A stretch of 64,000 bases of DNA from Agelaius tricolor (taxonomy: Eukaryota > Chordata > Aves > Passeriformes > Icteridae). The stretch spans positions 22,707,001 through 22,771,000 of the forward strand of contig JALJCS010000010.1 in NCBI GenBank assembly GCA_023055355.1, read 5' to 3'. A program made the position numbers and the translations under genes. Each line of letters opens with the position of its first letter. Position 1 is the stretch's first letter. Below the pieces are notes generated by a model that was not told the DNA's origin, searched no databases, and saw only the letters and a program-made list of their open reading frames with translations. Shown piece after piece: positions 49,587 through 63,170 of this stretch.

Positions 49587-52500
49587 AAGTGGCAGCACCT
49601 TCTCAGCTCCTGTAGGGATCCACTGAAATTATTGTAGATCTGTAGCTCTCAAACCACAAAAGGACTGCTCTGGGTACTGACTTGTGAAACTGCTGAGGGC
49701 AGGGCACTGGCAAGACACGTTAATGTTCAAGGCACACCTTCACTTTCCCAGCTTGTGTTCTAGGCTCCTTCCAGTCCTGGAGGATCCGCTGTTTCCATGT
49801 TTCTGCACACCTTTCTCTTGAGTAGAACCCCAGTAGATCTCCTGCATATTCCTCTCAGATTTATGTCTTGTTGTCACAGCTCTGGCTAAAAAAAACATCA
49901 CAGTAAAGTCTGATGGAGCTAAAATAAGATATGCATGATTCCTTAGACAGGTTTCAGGTCACTGAGAATTAGCAAAAAACTGTAATCAAGTGGGAATGGC
50001 TGGAGCTCACCTGCAGCCGAATAGATAACACATTTCAACTTGTAAACAATCTAATAACAAGGCTTAAATTAAAATCACATTCATCCCTGTACACCTTTTT
50101 TTTATTTTTTCTCTTTTCATGCTTCCACATTCCCTAAACTGATAATTTGTTTCTTTCTAGGTTGCCTCTGGAAGGGGGACAAGCCTAAAGGCTTAAGACT
50201 AGTGAGATAGTAATCATTGCTTCACACTGTTTCCCTTCTAGCTATTTGCTGTAAGCAAGAACAAGAACAACAACAAAAAAAAAATATACAAGACAGAAAG
50301 AAACAGAGCCTGAGGAGAGAACATTCATATTGTCATTTAGATGAACTATGCAGCTATCTCTCTTGACACACCTATTCCACCAACATGCTTCTTCTCAACC
50401 TGGTATTCATTTTCTGTCCTTCTTCATTAGATTAGTGATCCTTTTCTCCTCTCCTGCTCTGACTACAGCCTGAACCACTCACTTATTTTTCGGCTATATT
50501 AGCCAGGTTGTTTGTATTGCTGTCCCGCGGGTGACCTAGCAGCTCAAACTAATAACACATATTTCTTTGTCAACATTTTATTCTCCAAGCTTGTTGAAGA
50601 CACTTTATATGTCCAAATTGCAGTGATGCATTTTGGGGATAATAACACAGAAGTGGAATTAATGCCTTTTGGATCTTTCCTTTCTAGCAAGATTGGACTG
50701 GCGTGGATAAATGGTTTTCTCGCTTAGCCTATTTTGGTTTTCTTTTGTTTCAAACCCCCTGAATTTCATAATGTTGGTTGTTTTCCTCTAGATCTCTTCA
50801 TAGAATTTTTTATGTTTGTGTCACTTTGTTTGTTCTTGAAGATATGCAGGATCTGCAAGTTCTGGCTCTAACTAAAAATAGAATAGATTGAGATATTCCG
50901 ATATCATGAAGGTGAGATTGGTTTCATTTACATTGCAGAATGCCTGGGGCATTTATGTATCTGTGCAGTATCTAGCATAATGAGGTTTCCTGACTAGAAA
51001 TCTGGTGTGTGTCTAAGATTCCTGACACATGATTGAGACAATGTTAATGATAAAGATAAATTAATTTCACAAAGAAGGTAGAATTATTTTTAGTCTCCCT
51101 CACTTATATTATGATTAAGCTTGTAGGAACATTGTACCTTCAAAACTGTGACAAATTTTGTTTAAAATGGCCAGTCAAGGAAGATGAGCAAATAAATGTC
51201 AGATGATCACAGGAACTTCCTGTGCCTTGAGAAACAAAGCTAGAGAATAACTGGCAAAGAATAGTTATTTCTTAATTATACAATAATGCAGAGAAAGATG
51301 TGCTGTCAGAGCACATTGCAGGTAAGGCACAGCAACCAACATTCCTCAGTAAAACACTGAAAATAATAACTTTTTTGCAAGCAATATACACAGGCCTTCT
51401 GAAGTAGAGATAAGGCCTTAGGAAACAGAGACAAAGTTTGATTCTCCTGTAAGACTCCATCCACATGCAGGAGCAAAACTTCCTGGTCCTACAAATGTTA
51501 GGCTATGAGAGGATAAAAAAGCAATGAAAACAGTAGAAGAAAATAAATTTACCTTATTTTTAACACCTTGAGGATTTACACATGTTTTAATATAATTCCA
51601 GATCCTCACAGGAAGTTAGGTGCCCTAGGGATTTCTTGGGAATTAGGTACTTAAATCCTTGAGAAGTTTTGTGTGGGTGACTTACCCAAGGAGATGCACA
51701 TAATCTCTGCAGTGTTGAATGAGACCACATAAATGTCACTCCATTGCCTTGCACAGCTTAACTTTGTAAGGTAGAGTTGTTTTGACTGTGCTGTATCTCA
51801 CATGACTGTGGTTTCTGTGTTTTTGAAATGCTACTGATGGGCACAAGTACAGGTTTGATTTGGTCTTAACACAGAGAAACAAGTTCTAGTCATATGTTCA
51901 TGCAAAAAAACCCAGAACAAAACAAAACAAAAATTGGAAGTTCAATTATAAACCATTAACATATCTAGTCTAACTTTAGGGTTATAAACCACAGAAATTA
52001 ACCAGTGAAGGTAGGACCTAGTGCTGTAGAAAGGATGCTGGTTTGTTTTGCTACAGATTGCCACCAGTAGCTCAGGCTGCTTATTCAGTTCCTCTTCCAG
52101 GTAAGGTGTGTGTGACCATGTTAGTTCAGCTGCTGTGCCTCACTGGTCATTAGCCAGACCACTGCAGTGTGGCTCCCATCTGGAGCATCCCAAAAGTGGG
52201 ATGAGCAATCTGCTTGTTGGCTCCAGCCTGCCCACAGTGCGGGTTCAGCTGGCTCCATGCATTGTCTCTGCACACTCAAACAAGGTACCAAAGACAGTGC
52301 AGTTCCCTGAGGCTAGGGATATCATGAAGAAGAATTTGTTATTTCATCACAGAGACCAATCATGCTTAATTTATTGAGGTTGGCAAAAAAAAGGTGAAGA
52401 TTCAGAAGGCACAAAGGCAGTGGAAAACCAGGCATGTTAATATCATTAAAAATGGGCATAAACTGGCTATAATAGAAATTGGATGATAGTTTCTGACCTC

Positions 52501-53360
52501 CAGAGGTCCCTTTAAATAGCTGAACAATTTTTAAAAGACCTGACTTGTTTTAAGACAATATGGATCCCCTTTCAAAAGCACTCTGTCCAAACAGCGTAGT
52601 AATTTCCTTTTCCTATCTGAGGAACATGACTTACCTCCCAGGGAGCATTGTGGGGAAAAATGAATGGATAACTGTAGGATGCTAAAAGAGCTAATAAATA
52701 CTAGGTAGCCGGAGAGATTAGGCTGTGAATATTGACAACATGTAGGATGTCTTGTCTTCAGGCCATCCTGAAATTTATCCTACTGTATCCTTTTAAATTA
52801 GCCAGGTTCCAGCAATGTGTTATGTAGTGTGTCGTGAAGGGAAAAAGAAATAATAGTTACCACACTCAAACAGCAGATTCATGTAGGTAAAACAAGCCAC
52901 AGTATTTGAAATGCCAAAATTGTTAATAGCTTTGCATTCGTCTGGGTGTTAATTTGTATTTATAATTGAAGCAACAAAGTGTGGAAGGAGCAGGTGACAT
53001 GCTTTCACCAAAGTATCTACTGCAATCATTTCTTGATGATAAAAGCATTTAGAATATGTCTAAGAGATAAAAGAGCCTTTCTGATCAACTGAACCAAGTG
53101 TGGGTTAACTGTCTCCCCATGTTCATGAGATATATATTTATACACAAAACCCCAAAGAAGATAGCTTTGATATACTCTAAGCCTTTTCAGGAGGCAGATT
53201 TTAACAGCCTGTGTGTATTCTGTCAGTCAAAACTCTTTTGAAATGTGTAAGGCAAACTCAAAGCATTAACACTGGTTTCAGGGATTTCTGCTGGAAGTCG
53301 GGGACCTTCCTTTCTCAGTCAGCAAAGCTCTTTCTTTGGGTGTGTGTCAATCAGACAGAA
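49587..53360. other. Non-coding DNA
   Basis: No exon recognised. A word resembling the CR1 tail (GACCTCCAGAGGTCCCTTT at 52496-52514) stands alone and is too short to call. A slightly GC-richer patch at 52100-52300 carries one 89-codon frame with no domain. Confidence 0.45.
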
Positions 53361-53364
53361 GGGG

Positions 53365-53380
53365 AAAAAAAAAAAAAAAA
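53365..53380 (+). repeat. Poly-A run
   Basis: Sixteen adenines. Confidence 0.8.
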
Positions 53381-53970
53381 CCAAAAAGGAAGTGGTTCTA
53401 CAGTAAGGAAACACGTATTCTTAACACGTGCAAAGTGATAGAGTTTCAACACGCACTGTGATCACAACCCAATCTGCTCATCTACTCCACAGTGGTTACC
53501 ATTCCTACAGGTCCAGCAGATTTCCTATTCTAATCTGAGGAAATAGCTCAATGCCAGGGTAAATTTTCCTAATGTGCTGATTTTTGGTGACAGCTTGCAC
53601 TGAGGGCACCAGCCATCTCTGACTGCATGCTCTAGAAAGTAGAAATAAAACCAAGTTATCTCACTTGAGCACTTATCCAACATGAAATTTTCATTTCATC
53701 AGGCACAGTGTTGGTGCCTTGAATTCTAATCATTTGGCCTTCTGCTGCTGTAAACTGCTATGTGAGCTCTAAAGCAAACCCAGTGCACATTTTTTGTGTG
53801 TCAGTGTTCCTCTTTATTCCCATACCAAGATAATTCTTGGCGAGGTTGCGCAATGGAATTTTTCACCTGCAAGCTGCTGCTTCAGAGCTCACTGCAGAGA
53901 GCTCCAAAATCTGAACTTCAGCACTGGTTCTTGTTTATCTCAACAGCAGGGAAGGGGGAGCTACGTGAAA

Positions 53971-54027
53971 TATATATTTTACTTTTTCTTTTTCTTTTCT
54001 ATATATTTTGCTTTTTCTTTTTTTTTC
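53971..54027 (+). repeat. Near-perfect 29-bp tandem duplication
   Basis: Two adjacent copies of a T-rich unit beginning TATATATTTT(A/G)CTTTTTC, at 53971-53999 and 54000-54027, differing by substitutions and one base of length. Confidence 0.8.
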
Positions 54028-57000
54028 TTAACTTCCTCATATCTTGAGCACTACTCAGTATATCTGTGTGCTTATGTACAAGTATGCAAGGGTGAACACC
54101 TATTGACTTGTATAAATTAGGCACATATTTAGTTATCATCCTTGTCATAAAATTCCTTTTATAAGAGTAAATTCCTGTTTACTGCCCAACACTTCTGGCC
54201 TCGCAAGAGAGAATCAGAATCTTTTTGTTTCTTTATTATTGCTGTTGTAACTGCAGGTTTGCTCACCTCTGGGGTATTGGGAGTACATTATAGACATCAT
54301 TAAATTTATGGCTCTTGTGGTTAGGAAAAAGAAAGAAGTGGTCATACTGCTGACAAGTTTATATCAACACCTGAGCATATAAAAGATTAAATGGTAAGCT
54401 TAAGAAATTTTTGCAGTTCCCTCCTAAGTACGCTTCCTATTACTGGCATTTGATGTTCGTCTCAGTTACTCATCAATCATCAAACTTTAGATATTTTGCC
54501 AGTAATAACATCAGGATGTTAGTATGGATAGAACTGCTATAAATTTAGACAAATGGCCTCTTTCTCTCTTTCTCTTTGTTTTATACATTTGAAAAGAGTT
54601 GGTAACTGTGAGACACCCAAAAGCTTTTGAAATTCAATGAAATTTGAGGCTGTTTCTCTGAGTAAATCCTCAGAAACTCTGACAATAATGGAAAAAGAGG
54701 AACCTAAAAGGGTCCCTGAAGTCTTAAATTTAGCCTTTAGATTCTCCTAAAGAACTTTCAACTGTGCAGTTGCAAATAATATTGGGTAACATAATTTTTT
54801 TCTCTTAATCAGAAAGTGCATTGAGATATCTTAATTGTACTCCATGTTCATAGCATGATGACTGCCTTTCCACTTAGTAGCTTCATGCATCAATATCAGG
54901 AAAATATTAAAGAAGCCAAAGAAATATGTATTTTTTCTTCTCTCTGTAGTTTTAGAGGCAAGTCTGCCAAGAGCCTGAGCTCCACTGCCTTCCTAATGGC
55001 TGAGGGTAGTTATGCAGCAAAAGTATATTCACATCTGTAAATTTGATTTGTCTTGCTCTTCTAAGGCAAGAGAAGGGGGGTTGCCACCTCTGCTTTATGT
55101 GCACAGGTTGAGATCTGTGGAAAAGTCTGGAAAAGCTCTTATGCCTTTGGACAGAGGAGCAAAAGGAGATGACGGTGGTTCTAGGATGAGTTTATGCAGA
55201 AAGGCGTCCTGTCCCCTTTACATCTGCACTGAACAGCTCCCTGTGGGCAACAAGGGACTCACTGCCTGTGACCTTCCTTGCAAACATGCTCAGAGGAAAT
55301 ATTGAGGGGCCAACACCTGAACTGTGAATATTTTTTCAGCTTTTCTTCACAGCTCAGCTCTCCTCCTATGCTGTCAGTCTGCAAAGCAATTTTTCATGCT
55401 GATCCTTTTGAAAAATGTCTGTGTGCTGGGGAAGACCTGTGATTAGCTGCCCAATGCTTCCTTCATCAGAGCTGCTGGGAATTCCTTTCTATTGCATTAA
55501 CAACCAGAAAATTGTGGAGTTTTTTTGGTTTTGATGTTGTCATTTGTGGGGTTTTTTTTAATTAAATGTTGCGCTGTGGCATTTCATGTAATCCTTCAAA
55601 GTTTCCATAGCTGGTGGAATGGCTAAATGATGAGCCAGCTTCCCTGTTGTCAAACCAGAGCACAGCCTTACAAAGTGAGCCTGGTGTTGTTTCCTTTCCT
55701 GTCTCCATTGATTTGTGAATCCATACTCATCAGAGAGTGTGATTTTGTTCTTGTTTCTCACACTTCCCCTGAGCTAACTGTGACTGTTATTGTGTTTTGG
55801 ATTTGGCTTCAGGTTCCAACTGAGATTTTATATCTTCAATGCAGAGTGTGAATTTAAAAATAAAAGGAGAAAACAGCTGTTTTATGATGTCTGTGAGTCT
55901 TTTACTTTGAGGTGGCTTTCTGGCCTGGTCTACACACGTGGCTTTCCTTCCCAATTTATGTCTTTTAACCCCACAGTAACCATTGCAATTGTGCACTTCA
56001 TCTCTTGAGCATGGATTGGAAGGTGAGTGGATAGGAGAGTTCATCTTCTCTGTAACCAAGCCCATGGAACAGCTCTTCTCTCACTGAGCTGCATGCTGGG
56101 ATGTACTCTTGCTCACCACACCATAATAGATCTTTTTGCTAACAGAAAATAAAGAGGAGTGAGGGAGAGATGGAGGAAAGAGAAATTTAGGAACAGGAAT
56201 TCTGGGATTGTTTCCCACAGGCTTCCCCTGTTTTATGCCTCTATTTCTCTACAAATATGGAAAATATCATGGAAATATGAAACTCAGGTAAGCACCAGGC
56301 TTAAATCTCCCTCAGATGTGGAACTTAAAGAAGTCTCTACATTTGGGGTGGTGAGCTGTTATGGCGGAAAATAAGGATTGTACAGAATGGAGAATGATCA
56401 GATATGGAACTTTAGGATAACCTTATCTTTATCAGTAAAAAAATTATATTTATACTCTGTATTCAACCTGGAAATCCTAGGCTCAATTCAGATCTCTAAG
56501 TATGGGACATAAAGAAGCCAGAATTTCTTGTCTCGTTTCTTGAGCTGACACAGATTCTTCACTATTCCAGTTTCCTTTAGTCTAAAATTGAAATAATCTA
56601 TCTTCTAAGAGACAGCATGCTGATGATTTGTTTCATATCTCACTCTAAAAATGACATATTTTTATGAATCCATCCCTTCTTGCAGCGAGTGTGTGATGAT
56701 AAGGAATCACTGTACCTTTAAAGCAAAGGCAAAATGTGAAATTACAGTTTCTCCTTTGGAATTGATGAGTTGACCTGGATTTTTTTTTGTATCCCAGGCT
56801 ATCCAGACTGCAGAACTCAAATTGCTACGATTACATTTTTCTGAGGCTTCTTGTTCCAGAATTCCTTTCAAAGGTTAATTGTCAAACTTTAGTTTGGGAC
56901 TGTATAATGTACTTCAAAACTCCATAACCTTACTGAAATATTAGCATAAATATGGTGGGTGATAAAAGGAGTTGTTTTTCATATTTTTTTAAAAGGTTGA

Positions 57001-57607
57001 GCTCATATCATTATTCATGATTGAGTAAATAGGTTTTCATTCCAGGATACTAACAGCACTATAAATACTCATTTTAAGGCTTATGAATCTCACCTGAGTC
57101 CCACTAAAGTAGATGGAAAGGTATATCTTGATATACATGTTCTTTGGATAATATTCTTTACCTGGGATGACTATAATTCACCTTTCCTTGGTTGTTTAGG
57201 GCAGTATTTTCAAAACTCTCACAAAAGAATGAAGTACGAAAGCAGATGGTGTTTAAGCAAATGCTTGTGTTCTCTTCTTCTCTCCTCTGGTGAAGTAATG
57301 GAAGAATTGCACAAATTTCATTGATTGTTGTCTGCCCTACCCCATCTATCAGAAAGGTGTTATAAGACAGGTCTTTTCTTTATAAAGTCCTTGGAAATTT
57401 ATCAAGGGAAAAGTGCTATGCAAGAATTAGATGGAAAAAGTATTGCTGTTCTTATTTGTTTTCCTTTTTCTTTAATATTGTGTGCAGACTTGTGTCTTCT
57501 GAGCACAAGAACACAGCTGGACAAAGCCATCTTCCAAATTTAATCTTGTATTGACTGCAACACAAATGCTTTAAAAAGCAAGGATAATAAGGAGCACTGA
57601 CTCTGAA
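54028..57607. other. Non-coding DNA
   Basis: No recognised exon or element. The patch 55060-55310 is slightly GC-richer with a 97-codon frame lacking any domain. Confidence 0.45.
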
Positions 57608-57705
57608 AATGCCCTGGAACAGATTGCTTAGAAAGGCTGTGAGTGTTCCATCATTGAGCATTTTGGAGAAAAGGGCAGGGAAACATCCATCACAAAGGAA
57701 GACAC
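57608..57705 (+). mobile_element. CR1 LINE fragment (degraded)
   Basis: The order 'ctggaacagattgcttagaaaggctgtgagtgttccatcattgagcattttggag' follows the CR1 sense segment 'ctggaacaggttgcccagagaggctgtggatgctccatccctggaagtgttcaag'. The continuation 'ggcagggaaac' and, more weakly, 'gttgagctccttcctaaaagg' (to about 57760) may be the rest of the 3' region. A 64-codon frame crosses it but is not CR1 coding sequence; this part of CR1 is the 3' untranslated region. Confidence 0.6.
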
Positions 57706-58437
57706 TTTATTTGGAAGGGGCAGCAGAGTACAGAAAGTTGAGCTCCTTCCTAAAAGGGGATAATTTTTATTTAGTTGATTCCAAACAGCTTGAGGCAAAA
57801 TAACAGCAGGTTAGTAACCAGGGCCATTCTTTTCTTCAAACTTATGTTATTTTTGATGGTACCAATTCCAAAAACTGGGAAATATTTGATGGCAGCTGTT
57901 CCTGAGGAATAACATGGCATTGCAAAGGGTGAGCCCACAGTTTACTCCTAATAGCACTGAATAGGATCATCAGTCACTGTACAGGGTGTCTGCTCTACTG
58001 CTGCTCACCAGGTAGGAGGCAATTACAAAGGATACAGAGAAGAACCCATCAGGGAAGGTCACTCCTCTCAGTTTCCAGGTTCTTTTATTAGGCTTTGCAG
58101 AAGCCAGGTTGTGTGTTTCTGAATCACAGTGATGCACAGCACTGAATGTCCAGCAAGAGGGAGTATCTGGCACCTACAGCACTGCCAATTCCTCCATCTG
58201 GGCTGGATGGAGCCTCAGCTCCTCCTGTGCCTCCTGTTGTGACCAGCACAGTTAAGTTCCCACTGCCATGGGACTGAGCTGTGGCAGAGGACGACCAGGT
58301 GCTGCTGGGGTCCCTGAGAGAGAAGTTATTTTCAACTTGGTCATTCCTTTTGCTGGGAATTGCAAACATTTGTCTGCTCCTTTGCTTGGACCAGACTGTA
58401 GGGTGCCCTAGATAATATCTAAAATCAATTAAGAATG
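57706..58437. other. Non-coding DNA
   Basis: No exon recognised. The minus-strand frame of 123 codons at 58124-58495 runs into the TA/TG repeat and has no domain. Confidence 0.4.
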
Positions 58438-58566
58438 TAGTATATATATATACATGTATGTGTGTATTTATAGATGTGTGTGTATGCATGTACATATGTG
58501 TATATATATTATATACATATGTCTACATATAAAATACCAAAATATATTAGTGTGTGTATCTGTGTA
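58438..58566. repeat. Compound (TA)n/(TG)n microsatellite region
   Basis: About 130 bases of TATATA, TGTGTG and ATGTATGTG blocks with interruptions. Alternating purine-pyrimidine sequence of this kind can favour Z-DNA or cruciform structure. Confidence 0.75.
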
Positions 58567-60290
58567 TACCTAGTGAAGACACAGTGAAGAAATGTATAAA
58601 CCAAGCAGGTAATAAATTAAGTTTGTGTTAGTTTTGGACAGTGCTTTCCTGGCAGGAAAATTCCCATAGATCATTCTGTCAGTGGACTGTGGTAGGGAGT
58701 TGGCTGCATCTCTGAAAAAGTCCTCTGCAGAATATTGTCTTCTGCAGATAAAAGTTGAGTGGCTATTTCTGTAAAGGAATTTTGTCTCTCTGAGCACAGT
58801 TTCAGGACACAGCTGCATTTACGTGAACCTTGTTATAGCATTTCTTAGATCATAGCAGAGAGACTTATGACCTTCATAAAGCCAAGAAGGACAAACATTG
58901 CTGCTTTAAAAGCTTTTAGGAACTGATCATTTTTCATGCCCACTTGTCTCTGGCAGTTATAGTAAATTTGCTGTTCTCTACATGGTTCCAAGATTCACTT
59001 TCCCTTATTACATAACCACAACAAAAAATACTGTAGTAATATATGATTCCAGCTTCAAATGCAGTTGTACTGCTTTGGTTAATTTCCATTTAACTTAGTA
59101 TATTAGCTACACACCAGTGGTTCTTCTGCCTCTAAAAAGTGACATCTAGAAATCCACAGAAAAGGGGTTGGTTTTAATGTACAGCTTTCTTAGATCCAGA
59201 TGTCCCTAGAAGTATTATTTTTGCTGTAGCTGTAGGTGCTCATCATAATCCAGAATCCTCTTTTGCTCTGCTGTGTGTGTTTCATAATGAACAAGACCAT
59301 TCAGTCTCAAATAGTGTATTGTTTCTACTGTTTTCATAAGTATTATTATTATTAATTAAGCAGCACAGTGATTCCCAGCCTTAGGATTTATCAGGCCAGA
59401 AGTGAATTGACAAACAGAAAACATTACTGCCACAGAAAGCAGGAATCCAAAGGATTTAGCTGGACTTGCTAAGCTGTGTGCTGTACAAACAGAAACAATG
59501 ATCTTCTGACACCAAATATCTTCTTAATTAAATGTATGACAAGATGAAAAGTGCAGACTTTTTGGAAACAAAAGTAGCTGTGATAGACTCTCCTGAAAGT
59601 TCAACCTCAAGGAGGACTCAGTCTTCCTTGATCTTTCTTATCAGAGCTGTGATATAAATAATTGACACTTTGCTAGAAAGTGTCCTTCAGGTAGAAGGAC
59701 AATTAAGCTTTCCATAGTATTGTTATTCTCTTTTTTTCTAATAGTTTCCAAAAACAGTATTTGTGTTGCCTTTTTTATTAAAGGCAAGAGAGAATTCACC
59801 AGGCAAAAAAGCACAAAGTTAACTGTGCAATAATTTCTGGATCTTTTTTTTTGAGATTATTTGGCAAGTTTCAAGTTTTTTCATGTAGCAGTGGAATGTT
59901 TTTTTCCCAGGTGGCACTTGCATCAAGTCTGCAAGGCAATGTGTGCTCAGGTTTCCAAAAAAATGGCCCAATTTCTGAATAGAGCTTAAGAGCTCAAAAT
60001 GGAGATTGGAAACAGAATTTCCTCCTGTGGGGATTTTCACAGATCTTGGTCAAAGGCAGTAATATTTGTTTTTATTGATATTAACCAATTAGACAAAAAT
60101 ATACTCCCCCTGGACTAGGATTCTTTAGAACACTTAAAAATCCCAATTTAAAAAAGGAACAGAAAGCAGGTCATTTACACTTAATTTTGATAGCAGTTAT
60201 CCTTAAAGCTTTTCTAACCCAGATATACCAACATTAGAAAATAGTAAAATAGGCTAACAGAGAAACAGGAAAAAAATGTAAATAGCTTGA
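58567..60290. other. AT-rich non-coding DNA
   Basis: No exon or transposon recognised. Only a short (ATT)n near 59342-59354 is of note. Confidence 0.45.
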
Positions 60291-60313
60291 TTTTTTTTTG
60301 GCGGGGGGGGGGG
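60291..60313 (+). repeat. T-run followed by an 11-base G-run
   Basis: Nine thymines, GGC, then eleven guanines. Long G-runs are prone to slippage and sequencing error, so the exact length is uncertain. Confidence 0.7.
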
Positions 60314-61365
60314 AAGAAAGAAACAACTCATGGGAAAAACGATAAAACAAATTATCTAGGAGACCTGTTTTAGCAGAATAGAGGGCAGCTAAATCTCACA
60401 TGAGAATATAGTCTGTGTGTTCATAGTGCTGTGCTGGTTGTGAGGGATCTGCCCACAGTGGTGGGCTCCTGGGTTGATCAAAGCCCCAAAGGCAGATGCA
60501 CCCCCTCGAGAGCCATCACTGCCAGAGATTCTTGCAAGCCAAAGATGTAGAAGAACTGACTCAGTCAGTGGAAAGTCAAGATCTAGGGAATTTATAAGAC
60601 TTCATGAAAGAAAAAAATAAGAACAAGATGCTAAACAAAACAGCCTCAAATGTGCAGGCACTTTTATTCAGAAACCAAAGCTGAGCATTTCTATGAACTG
60701 AGATGCTACAAATACTGCAAGATTCATGATGAATTATTGAGAGCTGGTAAGACTGCAAGTTTTTGGAGTTAAAGGAAGCAAGACCTATGCTGTGTGAACA
60801 TTCCCTGACAGCTCATTGTCACTGACACTGTATATACTTTACTTCACCAGGGAGGAGAAAATACCTTGGTTTTTTATCTTTTTTTTTTTCTTCCACAGAC
60901 ATATTCTTTAGTTCAATGATGATGATTCACAATGTGGTATCAAACATTAATGTTCTTTACAACATCTGGAAAATACTGACTGGGAAATTAAGAGGAGATT
61001 AATGTTCCTTCTGATATTTTTATCCTCTTCACGCCTCATCATCATGCCCACTGTACCATGAGATCAACAAGATTAGATATCTTTGAAATATGCTCACCAG
61101 CAGAATGTGATATTCAGGCTGAGGTAAGAAGATAAGAGCAACTGACCTGCAAGATTAAGGTGACAAATTAGACATCCAACAGGACATCTTTGTTCTAAGT
61201 AAGTGAGGTATGAATCCATAATGCATAGTTGTGTTGACTTCTCCTCAGCTGAATTGTAATTCATAAAAAATACAGACTGTGTTTTGTTTCTGATTGTTCA
61301 TGGTTCAAGTGACCATGAATAACATGGGCAACACAGAAGATGGAGGGAAAGAAAGAAAGAACTTT
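60314..61365. other. Non-coding DNA
   Basis: Nothing recognised. The open frames are 60 codons or less. Confidence 0.45.
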
Positions 61366-61660
61366 GAATAAATAAAATGAAAATACTTAATAAATAATGT
61401 ATATGTAAATTGCATAGGATATAATAATGTAAGACATAAAAATAATATCTATGTAATATATATAAGTAATATATATTTGATAGATACTAGATTTATAGAT
61501 GCCTATTCAATACATTTATGTATATAAAATATATGCATATAATCTATGCAAAGCAGAATATTTGCATGTAAATGTATACATATATATGCATAGATAGATA
61601 GATAGATAGATAGATACCTAAGATGTAGATATGGATATAAAATGTACATGAAAATCAAAA
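61366..61660. repeat. AT-rich low-complexity region with (GATA)n
   Basis: Almost 300 bases of AATAAT, ATATAT and ATGTAT words. A perfect TAGA/GATA run occupies about 61590-61616 (six to seven units). Confidence 0.8.
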
Positions 61661-61983
61661 TAACCCATTGTCCATCTTCCTTGAGAAACAGCTCAAGAAG
61701 TTATTGGCTCAAAATGCAGCTTGATGGGATAGACCTTGGGAAGAATCCTAACAATTACGCTCATGGATCATATGGAACAAAATAGTTTATGTTGTCAAAA
61801 ATGAGCATGAACATCTGCTGGTCATGATATAGATCCATTTTATCCTTAAGATTGCCTTTCAGCATCCTGCCAGCCTTATGATACTATATCCTTCTAGACT
61901 TTTAAACTCTGAACATCAGTAATGTGTTTAACCAAAGTGGTGCAGCGTTGAAAGGACATCCTGCTTCTTTGGATTTATGAATT

Positions 61984-61987
<4 letters not shown>
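61661..61987. other. Non-coding DNA between two AT microsatellites
   Basis: Nothing recognised. Confidence 0.4.

Positions 61988-62016
<29 letters not shown>
61988..62016. repeat. (TA)n microsatellite
   Basis: About thirteen uninterrupted TA units. Confidence 0.85.
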
Positions 62017-63014
62017 GGGGCTATTTAATGAAGAACATGCTCCTCTGGCCAGCAGAGAATGAGTCATTGTAGGATTTATCCATATGATATAAAAGAGCAG
62101 CTAAGCTTAAGTGACAGTGCATGAAGAAAGTGAAATTAAAGTTGAAAATGGTCACCATTTCTGGAACAAGGTGGGGAGGGGGCAGGAAAAAGCCAAACAG
62201 TCAGGTTTATTTGTGCTAGTGATTAAATGTTCCACTCAACATAGGTTTTAATATGACAATGGGAAAAAACCAAGAATTTTTCTTCTTTCTGTCAATTACT
62301 CATTATTTATTGCTCAGAATTTTTGTTATGCAAGCACATAGAGGGTAACTAATGCATCTTTTTAATGAGATTATAATATTTGTGAAGGAATTTTCCAGGA
62401 CTTTCAAGATCAGATAAAAAAAAAAGTGGTTTGGAAAGGGCACTACTAAATAAATGCATTCTAAAATAAATGTTGAGTAATTCAATCATCAGAATGTATG
62501 AATAGAGTAAGCTCCAAAGTGAAGCACAGTGACCAAAGAAATTAGTGGAGCCAAGTTGCTAAGCAGAGATAAATAGGGGTCTAATTGGTTTTATACATCT
62601 CAATCGAGTTACTTATTCATGTGCAAAAAACTCACAACATTAAAAATAATTTGATTTAGAAATTGTTTTCATGGAAAGCATTTGGTATGAAGCTCTTCTA
62701 TCAATGTAATATAATGACAGCAGAAGAGAAGATATTTCCAATTAAACACTTGAAAGCTTCATAGCCATAAATTAGTTGGTAGGCAACAGAGTTTGTATGA
62801 ACTGTGACTCTGAATGGGAAAATATGTTCTCTTCAGAAAAGTCATGCAATTGAATGGCATAAACATGATCTAAAAATTCGAAAAGGTCAGTATTTACTTT
62901 TGTAGTTAAATGAGAATTATGCTTTCTAATATGTTTAGCTTCTGTCTTCTACTGGAGGACATCAAAGTAGCTTCAAATATTTGGGTGCCCGTATGACTCG
63001 GAAGCAACAGAAGT
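62017..63014. other. AT-rich non-coding DNA
   Basis: No recognised exon or element. Confidence 0.45.
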
Positions 63015-63170
63015 ATCAGGATCACGGAATATGCTGAGTTGAAAGGGATCCAAGAAGATCACTGAGTCCAGCTCCTGGCCCTGTATGTCTATCCCTCATT
63101 AACTACCTCTTTGGAACTATTTTTTATCAGTCAAAATTGGTTTGGACTGCCATTACCCAGGACTTTCCAG
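63015..63170 (-). mobile_element. CR1 LINE 3' end (degraded)
   Basis: The plus strand reads 'atcaggatcacggaatatgctgagttgaaagggatccaagaagatcactgagtccagctcctggccctg', the reverse complement of a CR1 3' end of the subfamily with 'atgctgagttggaagggacc ... catcgagtccaactcctggccctgc'. The beginning is a decayed terminal repeat. Similarity fades after about 63100; the inner limit is approximate. The element points left. Confidence 0.8.

Noticed and set aside
52496..52514. GACCTCCAGAGGTCCCTTT, similar to the CR1 tail
   Set aside because: The match is short, and neither the upstream CR1 segment nor the terminal ATTCTRTG repeat follows.
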